Assembly: GCF_000626635.1 (NCBI RefSeq)
Contig: NZ_CP007451.1
Coordinates: forward strand, 992,001-1,056,000
Reading direction: 5' to 3'
Length of the DNA stretch: 64,000 nucleotides
Source of the DNA: Draconibacterium orientale
GTDB lineage: Bacteria > Bacteroidota > Bacteroidia > Bacteroidales > Prolixibacteraceae
A model generated the notes under the pieces. That model did not search any database, was not told the DNA's origin, and was given only the letters and a program-made list of their open reading frames with translations. Each line of letters opens with the position of its first letter. The stretch's first letter is position 1. Made by a program: the position numbers and the translations under genes. This document shows, piece after piece, positions 1-7,730 of this stretch.

Positions 1-212
1 TGCCGGATTAATCCGTCCACATTTCCCGGCACGATGTAATTATCAACGATATCTTCAATCAGCCAAAGAAACAGAATCCCCGCTCCGGTAGTAACCGGAA
101 TGGAAGCAATACTCAGGAAAAACCACTTTTTGTGTGGTTTAAAATAGCCAGCAAACTTTCGGAACAGCTGCCAATCGACACTTTTTATCATATTGTTTTT
201 GCCTGTGCTCAT
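1..212 (-). CDS. ABC exporter half-transporter, second subunit (5' part only)
   Basis: This is the first 70 residues of a gene that runs off the left edge of the window. It begins MSTGKNNMIKSVDWQLF. A cytoplasmic lead-in (FAGYFKPHKKW) precedes the first membrane helix, the usual start of a type IV ABC exporter membrane domain. The start codon overlaps the stop of the preceding ABC gene in an ATGA junction at 209-212, so the two are translationally coupled and probably form a heterodimer. The ATPase domain lies outside the window, so the assignment rests on the N-terminal pattern and the partner gene. The substrate is unknown; glutathione-type genes lie upstream in the same probable operon. 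Confidence 0.75.
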   Translation of the reverse strand, partial: MSTGKNNMIKSVDWQLFRKFAGYFKPHKKWFFLSIASIPVTTGAGILFLWLIEDIVDNYIVPGNVDGLIR

Positions 213-1979
213 AACTGCCTTTCTTTTTTTGTTTCGCCTTCCTGTTGCAGTTTTGCAATGTTGCGGTAGAAATCTGAATATTTTAGCAATTCCTCGTGAT
301 TTCCTTTTGCCGCCATTTTTCCATCTTCCAGCACAATGGTAAAATCGGTTTTCTCGAGCACGCTAATCCGGTTCGAAATTACCACCAGACTTTTCACTGC
401 ATGGTTTTCCACAATTTGTTTAATCAGAAAACGCTCGGTGTCGGTGTCAACGGCCGAAAACACATCATCAAGAATCAACAACTCGCCTTGCGTATAAAGT
501 GCGCGTGCCAGGCTAATTCGCTGTTTCTGTCCGCCCGAAAGCATAATGCCTTTTTCGCCCACCATTGTTTTTCCCTTTTTGGGGAAACGCAACAGTTCGT
601 CGGCAAAAGCGCTTTTGTAAATCACATCGTCAAAACGTTTCTCGTCAATCGTTTCATCCGAGGTTAAGCCAATGTTGTTCTCAATGGAATCAGAAAACAG
701 AAACACCTCCTGACTTACCGTATTTACCACCGATCGGATATCTTCGCTTCGTATCGAATCAGCATCAATATCGCCATAGAAGATCTGTCCTGCTCCGGGT
801 CGTAAATAACCATTTAAACACTGAATCAAGGTGGTTTTCCCCGATCCTACTTTTCCGGTAATTCCAACAATCTGGCCGGGCTTTACAGAAAACGAAATGT
901 CCTTCAAAACCGGTTTATCGCCGTTGTGGTAGGTGTAATTCAGATTTTCTACGCGAATACCTTCTTTAAACAGTTCTCCCTTTTGGTTTGCCGGCAGTGC
1001 TTTCCGATCATCGTCGGTTCCTTTCCGGTCCATAATGGTTTGTATACTGCTGATTCCCACCATCCCTTGCTGAAAAATGGTGAGCACCCAGCCCAGCCCC
1101 ATAATCGGATGAGCCAGCAGCGCTGCGTACGCAATGTATTCGGTTAATTCTCCAATGGTGAATTTGCCGTTAATCACATACATTCCGCCTACAAAAAAGA
1201 TGATGATTTTTAAAATCTGCCCGAGATTAGCAAGCAAGGGAATCACAAACGAACGGATCCACGCAATTTTAAGGCTGGCCTCGTAATACGAAATATTTTC
1301 GGTCTCCACCTTCTTTTCGGCATGCGCGTAAATATTGTAGCTTTTTATTACGCTGTTACCCGAAAGAAAGGAAATGATTTTTCCGGAAAGCTTTTGCAAG
1401 GTATCCATTCTCGCGTGCGTGTTTTTAACCATTACTTTCATACCATAACGCACAATAAAAAATACCACTACCATTGGAATGATACAATACAGCGTAAGCA
1501 TGGGCGACAATTTCCACATCATGTAGGGTGTAAGCGACAGTGAAAGCAGAATGTTGCCAATTTGCAGAATACCAAAACCGGTAATCATTCGCACACCGTT
1601 AATGTCGTTATTTACCCGCGATATAATATTTCCGGTAGAGTTTGTATCGTAATAATCCTTGCCAAAGGAGGCCAGTTTTTTGGAACATTTCGCCCTTTAA
1701 TTGCCGCTCAATCAGGCGGGCCGGGAAAAAGATCAAAATCCGCGAAAGTGTTCTCACCAATATTAATCCAACTGCCAAACCAACAATGATCAGCACATTT
1801 TTATGAAACTCACTTTCATTTCCGGCACGTCCTCCGGCTATAAGGTCGATGGTTTTCTGTATAAACCCAGGTATCGTAACCGAAGTCCATACGGTAAGCA
1901 CCAGGAAGATTATTCCGCCTGTGTACCACCACCGGTATTGATGTGTGTATTTTAATAAGAATTTTAGTTTCGATAACAT
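209..1979 (-). pseudogene. ABC exporter (membrane domain plus ATPase), frameshifted by one base
   Basis: Two reading frames together make one ABC half-transporter of about 589 residues. The N-terminal piece (1608-1979) carries the first helices and the conserved RLIERQLKGEMFQK stretch. The C-terminal piece (209-1594) continues with the remaining helices and a complete ATPase: Walker A GKVGSGKTT, signature LSGGQKQRISLARAL, Walker B LLILDDVFSAVD. The frame breaks at a run of six T on the plus strand (1676-1681). Removing one base joins the frames and gives the family-typical LASFGKDYYDTNSTGNIISR. Five intact motifs argue for a sequencing error over real decay. It lies 24 bp after the glutamate-cysteine ligase gene and overlaps its partner subunit. 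The family exports lipids, peptides or drugs; glutathione or a related thiol is only a contextual guess. Confidence 0.85.
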
Positions 1980-2003
1980 GATCCGGTATCCAGTTTTTGC
2001 CTT

Positions 2004-3370
2004 TTAGGCATCAATATATTTTTGCATCTGTTCGTTTTGCCAGTTATACACCAGTTCCGGCAAAGTTTCGTTGCCCTCGTTATAGCGCTTCAATAGTTTT
2101 TCGGCCACGGTAATTCCGCTTTCGGTAATTTCGCGAACCGGAGCCAAAAACCGGCTCTCATCCTCCGAGCACTTAACTTTTGCACGTCGCTTAAGCCCGT
2201 CAGAGGCAATCCGGCAAATATGTTTTGCAATGGTTCCGGCGTGCAGGTTTCCACTTTCGGCCTTCAGCGCTTTTACGGGAACCTGCGCACGAAGCTCCTG
2301 CATGGTGTCAACGTCCCATTTCGAAATCAGGTCATCGGCTTCCCCCAAACTATCACCGTCGTACAACAAGCCAACCCACAAGGCCGAAACCGCTGCAATG
2401 TGCGACACACAACTGGCATCGGCGCCTCGCATTTCTATAAATTGTTTGAGCCGTACATCCGGGAAAATCGTTGACACATGCGTCTCCCAATCTTCCTGCG
2501 TTGGTTTTAGCGCATGTTTGCCTTCAAAAAATCCACGAAAGGTAAGGCCGTTTGCCGGAATGTAATTCCCATCGCGCAAAATGTAATACATCGGCACATC
2601 CAGCAGATAGTCCACCCAACGCTCAAAACCAAAGCCCTCATCAAAAATAAAGGGTAAAAAGCCGCAGCGATCCGCATCGGTATGGTTCCAGATATGCGCC
2701 CGGTACGATAAATAGCCGTTGGGTTTACCGGCTGAAAATGGCGAGTTGGCAAAAATGGCGGTAACAACCGCTTGCAGTGCCTGCGAAACGCGCATTTTTT
2801 TACCATATCGCTTTCGCTGCCAAAATCGAGGTTCACCTGTGTTGATGCGGTGTTAGTCATCATGTGCAGCCCTAGCTCGTCTTTTGTGGGCATGTAATTG
2901 CGCATCCAACGATATCGTTCTTTAGGCACCCAAGGCACATCGGCCACATCCGACAACGGATCAACGCCCATTGGCAGACTAAAAAAACTGTAGTGTTGAC
3001 TTATCGTGTTAAGCTCCTGAAAATGCTTTTTGGTTTCGCGATAGGTTTCGTGGACAGTGCTAAAATTATCGCCCGAAAGCTCGAATTGCCCACCGGGTTC
3101 CAGCGTAATTGATGCACCATTTTTCCGCAGGCCTATGGCAATATTATTTTCAAGAATGGGCTGCCAGCCATCGTGTTGCATTTTGTTCAGGATTTTCAAA
3201 ATTCCGCCATCCTGCTCAAAACGAAGGCGTCCGAAATCTTTTTTACGGAATAAAAACTTTTCGTTTTCCGTACCGATTCCCCATCGCTCAGACGGTTTGC
3301 TCCCGCGCCCGAAATAGTCGATCAATTGCGACTTATGGTTAATTTCTATTCTTTTTTCTGCTTCTGTCAT
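2004..3370 (-). pseudogene. gshA: Glutamate-cysteine ligase, plant/alphaproteobacterial type (GCS2), frameshifted by one base
   Basis: This enzyme makes gamma-glutamylcysteine from glutamate, cysteine and ATP, the first step of glutathione synthesis. The N-terminal frame (to about 2800) reads WGIGTENEKFLF, then the LEPGGQFELSG active-site stretch and TASTQVNLDF, all typical of the plant-type family. The C-terminal frame (2004-2795) continues with SQALQAVVTAIFANSPF and QFIEMRGADA. The break is at a run of seven T on the plus strand (2795-2801); one extra base restores a 455-residue protein of normal family length reading DMVKKMRVSQALQ. All motifs on both sides are intact, so a homopolymer sequencing error is the likely cause. 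It sits 25 bp after the ATP-grasp ligase gene and 24 bp before the ABC genes. A dedicated EgtA-type or other gamma-glutamyl ligase role is possible. Confidence 0.85.
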
Positions 3371-3395
3371 CTGTTTTCTGTTTTGTCGGCTTCAA

Positions 3396-4400
3396 TTACT
3401 TCGAATTCAGAATGCTATCGAGAACGTATTTTTCCACATGCCGGTTTTTCCCGATATACGGATAGTCGTGCATCGACAACATAGCCGGTGCATTCAGCTC
3501 TACCACAATGTAATTTTCGTGCGAAGCAGGCTGTTCCATATCTTTAATTATAATATCGATTCCGGCAATTTTCAGGCCTGCCGATTTGGCTGATTCAACG
3601 GCTACATTTTTGTAAAAATCCGGAATTTCATCGGTAACATCAATGCTGTCGCCGCCGGTACTCAGATTCGAGTTTTTACGCAGATATACCTTTTCGCCTT
3701 CCTTCAAAATCGTATCCGGAGTCATCGATTGCGCATTCAGATGCCGGATCACTTCCTCATCGATATTTATTTTTAATAACGGATGCGTGTAATCCGTTCC
3801 GCGCCCTTTATTTTTTTGATCTACCAACTGTTGAATTGTTGATTTTCCATCACCCGACACATTGGCCGGTTCGCGCCAGGCAATGGCCCGCACCACGTAA
3901 TCGATTACCAGAAAGCGGTATTCCTCCCCCGGACAAAACTCTTCAACAATCACTTTATCCGAGAATTTAAACGCATTGTTGATGGCAGCAATTTGCTCCT
4001 CGCGCGATTTAATATTTGTGCTTACCGCAATTCCATGATCGGTATTTGCCGGTTTTACCACCGCCGGCAACGGAATCGCATCCAACACATCAGCCGCGTA
4101 ACCAAGCTTCAGCAAAATACCTTTTGCCTGGTGAATACCTTTTCGCTGCAGGAATTGCCGGGTCATCCATTTATCGTTCGATATCCAAAAGGCAATCAGG
4201 CTGTTTGCATCCGAAATGGTTCCTTCATGAATGATGTATTCTTTATTATTGTATTGAACCGAAATGAGGTTATTATCGGCATCGATGATCTCGAAATCCA
4301 GTTTGCGACGGAGAATTTCGGCAATAATAATTTGGGTTGTGGCTTCAAAATGCTCATAACCTGGTAGCGGTTTAAAATTATAGTTGCTCTTTTTCATCAT
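3396..4400 (-). CDS. ATP-grasp ligase, GshF/cyanophycin-synthetase-like; putative glutathione synthetase
   Basis: A 334-residue ATP-grasp enzyme. It resembles the C-terminal half of bifunctional GshF: an N-terminal segment with TTQIIIAEILRR, the nucleotide-binding stretches PAVVKPANTDHGIAVS and VIVEEFCPGEEYRFLVID, and a metal/substrate region VVELNAPAMLSMHDYP. GshF-type domains ligate glycine to gamma-glutamylcysteine. Here it is a stand-alone gene directly upstream of a plant-type glutamate-cysteine ligase, so the pair could make glutathione or a variant with another terminal residue. Two in-frame ATGs lie at 4400 and 4397. It is the first gene of the probable four-gene operon running leftward. 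The exact amino-acid substrate cannot be read from the sequence. Confidence 0.8.
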   Translation of the reverse strand: MMKKSNYNFKPLPGYEHFEATTQIIIAEILRRKLDFEIIDADNNLISVQYNNKEYIIHEGTISDANSLIAFWISNDKWMTRQFLQRKGIHQAKGILLKLGYAADVLDAIPLPAVVKPANTDHGIAVSTNIKSREEQIAAINNAFKFSDKVIVEEFCPGEEYRFLVIDYVVRAIAWREPANVSGDGKSTIQQLVDQKNKGRGTDYTHPLLKINIDEEVIRHLNAQSMTPDTILKEGEKVYLRKNSNLSTGGDSIDVTDEIPDFYKNVAVESAKSAGLKIAGIDIIIKDMEQPASHENYIVVELNAPAMLSMHDYPYIGKNRHVEKYVLDSILNSK

Positions 4401-4770
4401 AGTACAATGCTTTTCGGGAAATCTTCTCTATTGATCAAACGTCCCTTTTCGTAATAACTTTTGAAATTAACACATTGTGTTTAGAATAGTTTTCGAAAGC
4501 ACGAATTATTGCCTGTAATTTAAAGTTGGGTTGAAATGCGAAACAAAATACAATCCGGTTCCGCTTGTTTTTGCCTAGAAAATGACTACTCTTTAATTAA
4601 TAGTACAATCATGATTAGGGGAAATCACCAACAGCGATGAAAGGACATCAATATTGTTTCCCGCAAAGAAAAGAAGAAGCGCAAAAGTATAGAATCTGTT
4701 TTGCGTGCTTTGCGAAAGCTTAGTAATCTACTCTGCGTGAACTTTTTTGTTTTTACCAAAGTGACTTTCA
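4401..4770. other. Intergenic region upstream of the ATP-grasp ligase gene
   Basis: About 370 bases without a credible coding region. The half next to 4400 must hold the promoter of the leftward ligase operon, but I see no clear TAnnTTTG element. The half from 4641 to 4770 is one copy of a dispersed repeat described separately. Confidence 0.5.
4641..4770. repeat. Dispersed intergenic repeat, copy 1 (TTTGCG-rich, inverted ends)
   Basis: This stretch matches 41331-41465 in the same orientation over about 130 bases with scattered differences. Shared blocks are CGCAAAGAAAAGAAGAAGCG, CGTGCTTTGCGAAA and CTGCGTGAACTTTTTTGTTT. The other copy begins with TTCACGCAAAG and both end with a CTCTGCGTGAA block, so the element has imperfect inverted ends of about 11 bp. 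It encodes nothing. The form suggests a MITE- or REP-like element. Confidence 0.75.
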
Positions 4771-4802
4771 AAAAAAAAAGAGGCCTTTATACAAGACCTC
4801 TT
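4770..4802 (-). terminator. Rho-independent terminator after the DUF1080 gene
   Basis: On the minus strand AAGAGG..CCTCTT arms enclose a short loop and are followed by a run of ten or more T. A second hairpin lies between it and the gene. Confidence 0.75.
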
Positions 4803-4808
4803 AACTAT

Positions 4809-4848
4809 TTTTTACGCAAATTGCAGAAAGCTGCAACTTGCGTAAAAA
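4809..4848 (-). terminator. Near-perfect 18-bp hairpin just after the DUF1080 stop codon
   Basis: TTTTTACGCAA-a-TTGCAG pairs with CTGCAA-c-TTGCGTAAAAA around the four-base loop AAAG, with a single internal mismatch. It starts 8 bases after the stop and carries A/T runs on both sides, so it could terminate in either direction. Confidence 0.6.
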
Positions 4849-4856
4849 TGTTTTTC

Positions 4857-5840
4857 TTAGTTAACTGCCGGAGTAACAGTAAATTTACGGAATTCCACCG
4901 GTCCGTGATCACCCTGAATCTGAAATGGCCCCGGTTCTCCTTCTTTGCTATCCAGCGAACCACCTGTAATTCCCGGAATTGGACGGTTCGAAATAACTTC
5001 TTTTCCATTTAGAAAAACGGTAACATGACGCCCAACAAGAGTCACATCATAGGTTTGCCATTCGCCCGGTGCATTAGCTGCGTAAACCGCCGGTGCAATA
5101 AAACCGTAGATACCACCTATACTTACATCGTCGGTTCTTCCTTTTGAATCTTCGATCTGAAGTTCGTGACGGCCACGAAGATAAATTCCACTGTTACTTC
5201 CTGCCGGGTAACGGAATTCAACATGAAGTTTAAAATCTTCAAACTTCTGAACACTTATCAGGTTGCCGCCCGATTCGGTATTCACCATTACACCATCAAT
5301 CATCTGGAATTTGTTGTTCTGCGGAATAATCCATTTTTCCATGTTTTCGGTAATCATTTCAATCGGATTTCCCCAAACCGGAGGCTCTGTTCTTTCGAGC
5401 GAAGGAGCGCGAACACCTGTCCATTCCAGTTTTTGACCGTTAAGCATTTGATAACCGGTAAGCTTATCGTCTTTTAATGAAAACTCGAAATACAGGTCAT
5501 CGATATCCATCCACTGCGGTGGAATGGTGAAATGAAATTTTCCATTTCCATCAGGTACGACTTCAGCAATTGGACGGGCACTTCCCTCGTATCCAACGTA
5601 GTATCCGGTTAACGTAGAAAAACCTGACAGTTTAACCATTAGCCAACCAGGGAAACCATCGGAAGCCATTAATCCGTGTCGGAAAAGACCGAGATTCTCG
5701 ATCTGCTTTTGAGTCATATTAATGGTTAAATCCCACTTGCCAATTAATGGCGAGTCGCTTTCAACACGCTGTGCCTGCACCGGAACAAATGCCGTTAGTG
5801 CAATTGCAATTAATAAAATAATAGGTTTTAGTTTGTTCAT
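4857..5840 (-). CDS. Secreted DUF1080 (3-keto-disaccharide hydrolase domain) protein
   Basis: A 327-residue exported protein: the signal peptide ends in VPVQAQ near residue 24. The N-terminal half is a beta-rich region that begins IGKWDLTINM. The C-terminal half (about 175-327) is a DUF1080 concanavalin-like domain with NSGIYLRGRHELQIEDS, GEWQTYDVTLVGRHVTVFLNG and GPFQIQGDHGPVEFR. The domain family is now linked to hydrolysis or lysis of 3-keto-glycosides in Bacteroidota; activity here is inferred from the family. It stands alone between two terminator hairpins and a divergent lipoprotein gene, without an obvious sugar-oxidation partner nearby. Confidence 0.85.
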   Translation of the reverse strand: MNKLKPIILLIAIALTAFVPVQAQRVESDSPLIGKWDLTINMTQKQIENLGLFRHGLMASDGFPGWLMVKLSGFSTLTGYYVGYEGSARPIAEVVPDGNGKFHFTIPPQWMDIDDLYFEFSLKDDKLTGYQMLNGQKLEWTGVRAPSLERTEPPVWGNPIEMITENMEKWIIPQNNKFQMIDGVMVNTESGGNLISVQKFEDFKLHVEFRYPAGSNSGIYLRGRHELQIEDSKGRTDDVSIGGIYGFIAPAVYAANAPGEWQTYDVTLVGRHVTVFLNGKEVISNRPIPGITGGSLDSKEGEPGPFQIQGDHGPVEFRKFTVTPAVN

Positions 5841-5889
5841 TGTTATTTATTTTGATGAATAAAATTGAAAATATTGCTTTTAACAAACA

Positions 5890-5897
5890 CAAATCTA
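5890..5897 (-). promoter_or_regulatory. Possible promoter -7 element for the DUF1080 gene
   Basis: TAGATTTG on the minus strand matches the Bacteroidota TAnnTTTG consensus, about 50 bases upstream of the start codon. The -33 position is T-rich without an exact TTG. Confidence 0.4.
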
Positions 5898-6064
5898 CTT
5901 AAAAACTGCATTTGATTAAAAAACCTCGCCTCTAATTTCTCTTTTTAACCAGTGTGTGTCACTAAAGTTGTTAACGCGATCTTAAATTCAGAATCTTGAT
6001 AAACTTAATGTAAAAGCCTGATGTTTATCCGGTAATAATTTTATTTAAAACTAAATTCCTTATT

Positions 6065-6688
6065 ATGAAACAAGACAACAATCAATTTAAAATAATTTCT
6101 TCGCGAGTATTTGTTACAGTATTCGCTCTTTTGGCTTTGACGGCGTGTGCCCCCGAAAACAAGAGCTCCCTACAAACTGAAACTTCATCTGCAAAACTGG
6201 CTTCAAACCTGCTTCAGGAAATTAACAATACAAATGAAATAGAAAATCAGCACACGGAAGCACCGGCACTGCAAGAGAAAAAAACAACAGAGGCTCAGGC
6301 AAAACCAGATCCCTCACATGGCGAGCCCGAACACAAATCCGACATTGCCGCAGGTGTACCTTTAAACTCGTCAGTAACAAATTATACAGCTGAGCCTGAA
6401 AAAACAACTTCAGCACCACCAGTTACTTCAACAAGGCAACAAACAACCGGCCGTGTTGGGCCAACTATTGAGAACGCAAGAAAACTGAATTCCAGCAAAC
6501 CGGTTAACTATGCTCCCGGAACTTCACTAACCAGAAATCCGCCACACGGACAACCGGGGCACAGATGTGACATTCCCGTGGGTGATCCGCTACCTGTTGC
6601 AACAAATAGTAATGTAAAGTTAAATCCGCCACACGGGCAGCCGGGCCATCGTTGCGACATAGCAGTTGGCAGTCCGCTGCCTTCTTAA
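6065..6688 (+). CDS. Lipoprotein with HGQPGHRCDI repeats, function unknown
   Basis: A 207-residue protein with a lipoprotein signal (hydrophobic stretch then lipobox LTAC, Cys about residue 28). The body is low complexity, rich in Thr, Ser, Glu and Pro, and looks disordered. It carries three copies of a short motif: a degenerate DPSHGEPEHKSDIAAGVPL near residue 82, NPPHGQPGHRCDIPVGDPLP near 160 and NPPHGQPGHRCDIAVGSPLP near 187. The two C-terminal copies keep two His and one Cys in HGQPGHRC, which could bind a metal; the first has lost the Cys. I recall this motif in other Bacteroidota proteins of unknown role. A Ni-SOD-like gene follows about 370 bases downstream on the same strand, beyond a terminator and a tRNA. 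Confidence 0.8.
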   Translation: MKQDNNQFKIISSRVFVTVFALLALTACAPENKSSLQTETSSAKLASNLLQEINNTNEIENQHTEAPALQEKKTTEAQAKPDPSHGEPEHKSDIAAGVPLNSSVTNYTAEPEKTTSAPPVTSTRQQTTGRVGPTIENARKLNSSKPVNYAPGTSLTRNPPHGQPGHRCDIPVGDPLPVATNSNVKLNPPHGQPGHRCDIAVGSPLPS

Positions 6689-6740
6689 AACCAAAACCCG
6701 ACACATTTACGCATTTGATATTTACAAAAATTCAGGCATA

Positions 6741-6772
6741 AAAAAAGAGGTCTTAAAAAGACCTCTTTAAAT
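6741..6772. terminator. Bidirectional terminator between the lipoprotein gene and tRNA-Asn
   Basis: AAAGAGGTCTT and AAGACCTCTTT form a perfect 11-bp stem with a three-base loop and A/T runs on both sides. It can end the rightward lipoprotein transcript and the leftward tRNA transcript. Confidence 0.8.
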
Positions 6773-6776
6773 TTGG

Positions 6777-6853
6777 TGGCTCCCCAGGTTGGACTTGAAC
6801 CAACGACCTACGGATTAACAGTCCGCCGCTCTAACCAACTGAGCTACTGGGGA
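6777..6853 (-). tRNA. tRNA-Asn (anticodon GTT)
   Basis: A 77-base tRNA read on the minus strand. The acceptor arms TCCCCAG and CTGGGGA pair perfectly, with discriminator G and an encoded CCA. The D arm contains AGCTCAGTTGG, the anticodon loop reads CTGTTAA with GTT at 6817-6819, and the T arm contains GGTTCAAGTCC. All invariant positions expected of a functional tRNA are present. The bidirectional hairpin just beyond it would serve as terminator. Confidence 0.97.
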
Positions 6854-7058
6854 AGATTTAATTCCCTTTGTGAGAACGTTTGCTTTTCAAAAGCGATGCA
6901 AAAGTAATAGCTTTTCTTAAAAGTCAAAACTTTTTTCTAAAAAAAATCACTTAAAATTTTTACCCCCCATTAAAGGAAAAGCTGGAACAAACGCAAACCA
7001 TATTCTTCTTTTATTGTTATACAGACAGTTATTAAATGCAAACATTCAAAATAGAGCT

Positions 7059-7535
7059 ATGAAAAAAATTACAAAAATTTTTTCCGCGGTCTTAATCACA
7101 GGCATTATTACACTTTCAGGCTTTCAGGCAAAAGCACATTGCGAAATTCCTTGTGGAATTTACGGCGACTCGGTTCGCATTGCCCTGTTGTACGAACACA
7201 TTGAAACCATTGAAAAATCGATGAACCAGATTAACGAATTGTCGAAATCAGAGAATCCCGATTACAACCAATTGGTTCGCTGGGTAATGAACAAAGAGGA
7301 GCACGCCAAAGAAATGCAGGAAATTGTAAGCCAGTATTTTTTGCATCAGCGTGTAAAAATAACTTCTTCGGCCGATGAGGCTGCTTACCGCAAATATGTA
7401 AAACAACTGGAACTGTTACACCATCTTTCGGTATTTGCGATGAAAAGCAAACAAAGCACCGATTTAAGCATTATTGATACACTGCGCGAAAAGCTTCACC
7501 TTTTTGAGCACGCCTATTTTGGCGACGATCATTAA
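7059..7535 (+). CDS. sodN: Nickel superoxide dismutase-like protein with a signal peptide
   Basis: A 158-residue protein. Residues 1-26 form a Sec signal peptide ending AKA, followed at once by HCEIPCGIYGD. That is the HCxxPCGxY nickel hook of Ni-superoxide dismutase, in which the amino group of His1, the His1 side chain, Cys2 and Cys6 bind nickel. The rest is helical (RWVMNKEEHAKEMQEIVSQY), and the mature length of about 132 fits the four-helix Ni-SOD fold (about 117). Classical Ni-SODs need the peptidase SodX to expose His1; here signal peptidase would do it. A longer reading frame begins at 7014, but the ATG at 7059 starts the signal peptide exactly. The enzyme would disproportionate superoxide in the periplasm. 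No sodX-like gene is adjacent. Confidence 0.85.
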   Translation: MKKITKIFSAVLITGIITLSGFQAKAHCEIPCGIYGDSVRIALLYEHIETIEKSMNQINELSKSENPDYNQLVRWVMNKEEHAKEMQEIVSQYFLHQRVKITSSADEAAYRKYVKQLELLHHLSVFAMKSKQSTDLSIIDTLREKLHLFEHAYFGDDH

Positions 7536-7557
7536 AAAACACGATACAAAATAAAAA

Positions 7558-7585
7558 TTAAGGGCCTTTCGTAAGGTCCTTTTTT
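7558..7585 (+). terminator. Terminator after the Ni-SOD-like gene
   Basis: AAGGGCCTT-TCGT-AAGGTCCTT followed by a run of six T, 23 bases past the stop codon. Confidence 0.75.
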
Positions 7586-7730
7586 GTATTTGCCATCCAA
7601 CATACACACCGTTAAAATAACTGTGCCGGTAAAGTTCTGCAATGAATTAACAATCTAGTGTCAACTGTTTAATTTAATTCTGCCAAAACTACTTGTATTT
7701 AATCCTTATTTTAGCCTAAAATTAAAAACT

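Noticed and set aside
1676-1681. Programmed frameshifting in the ABC gene
   Set aside because: Similar single-base homopolymer breaks occur in three unrelated genes, so an error is simpler; no stimulatory structure was evident.
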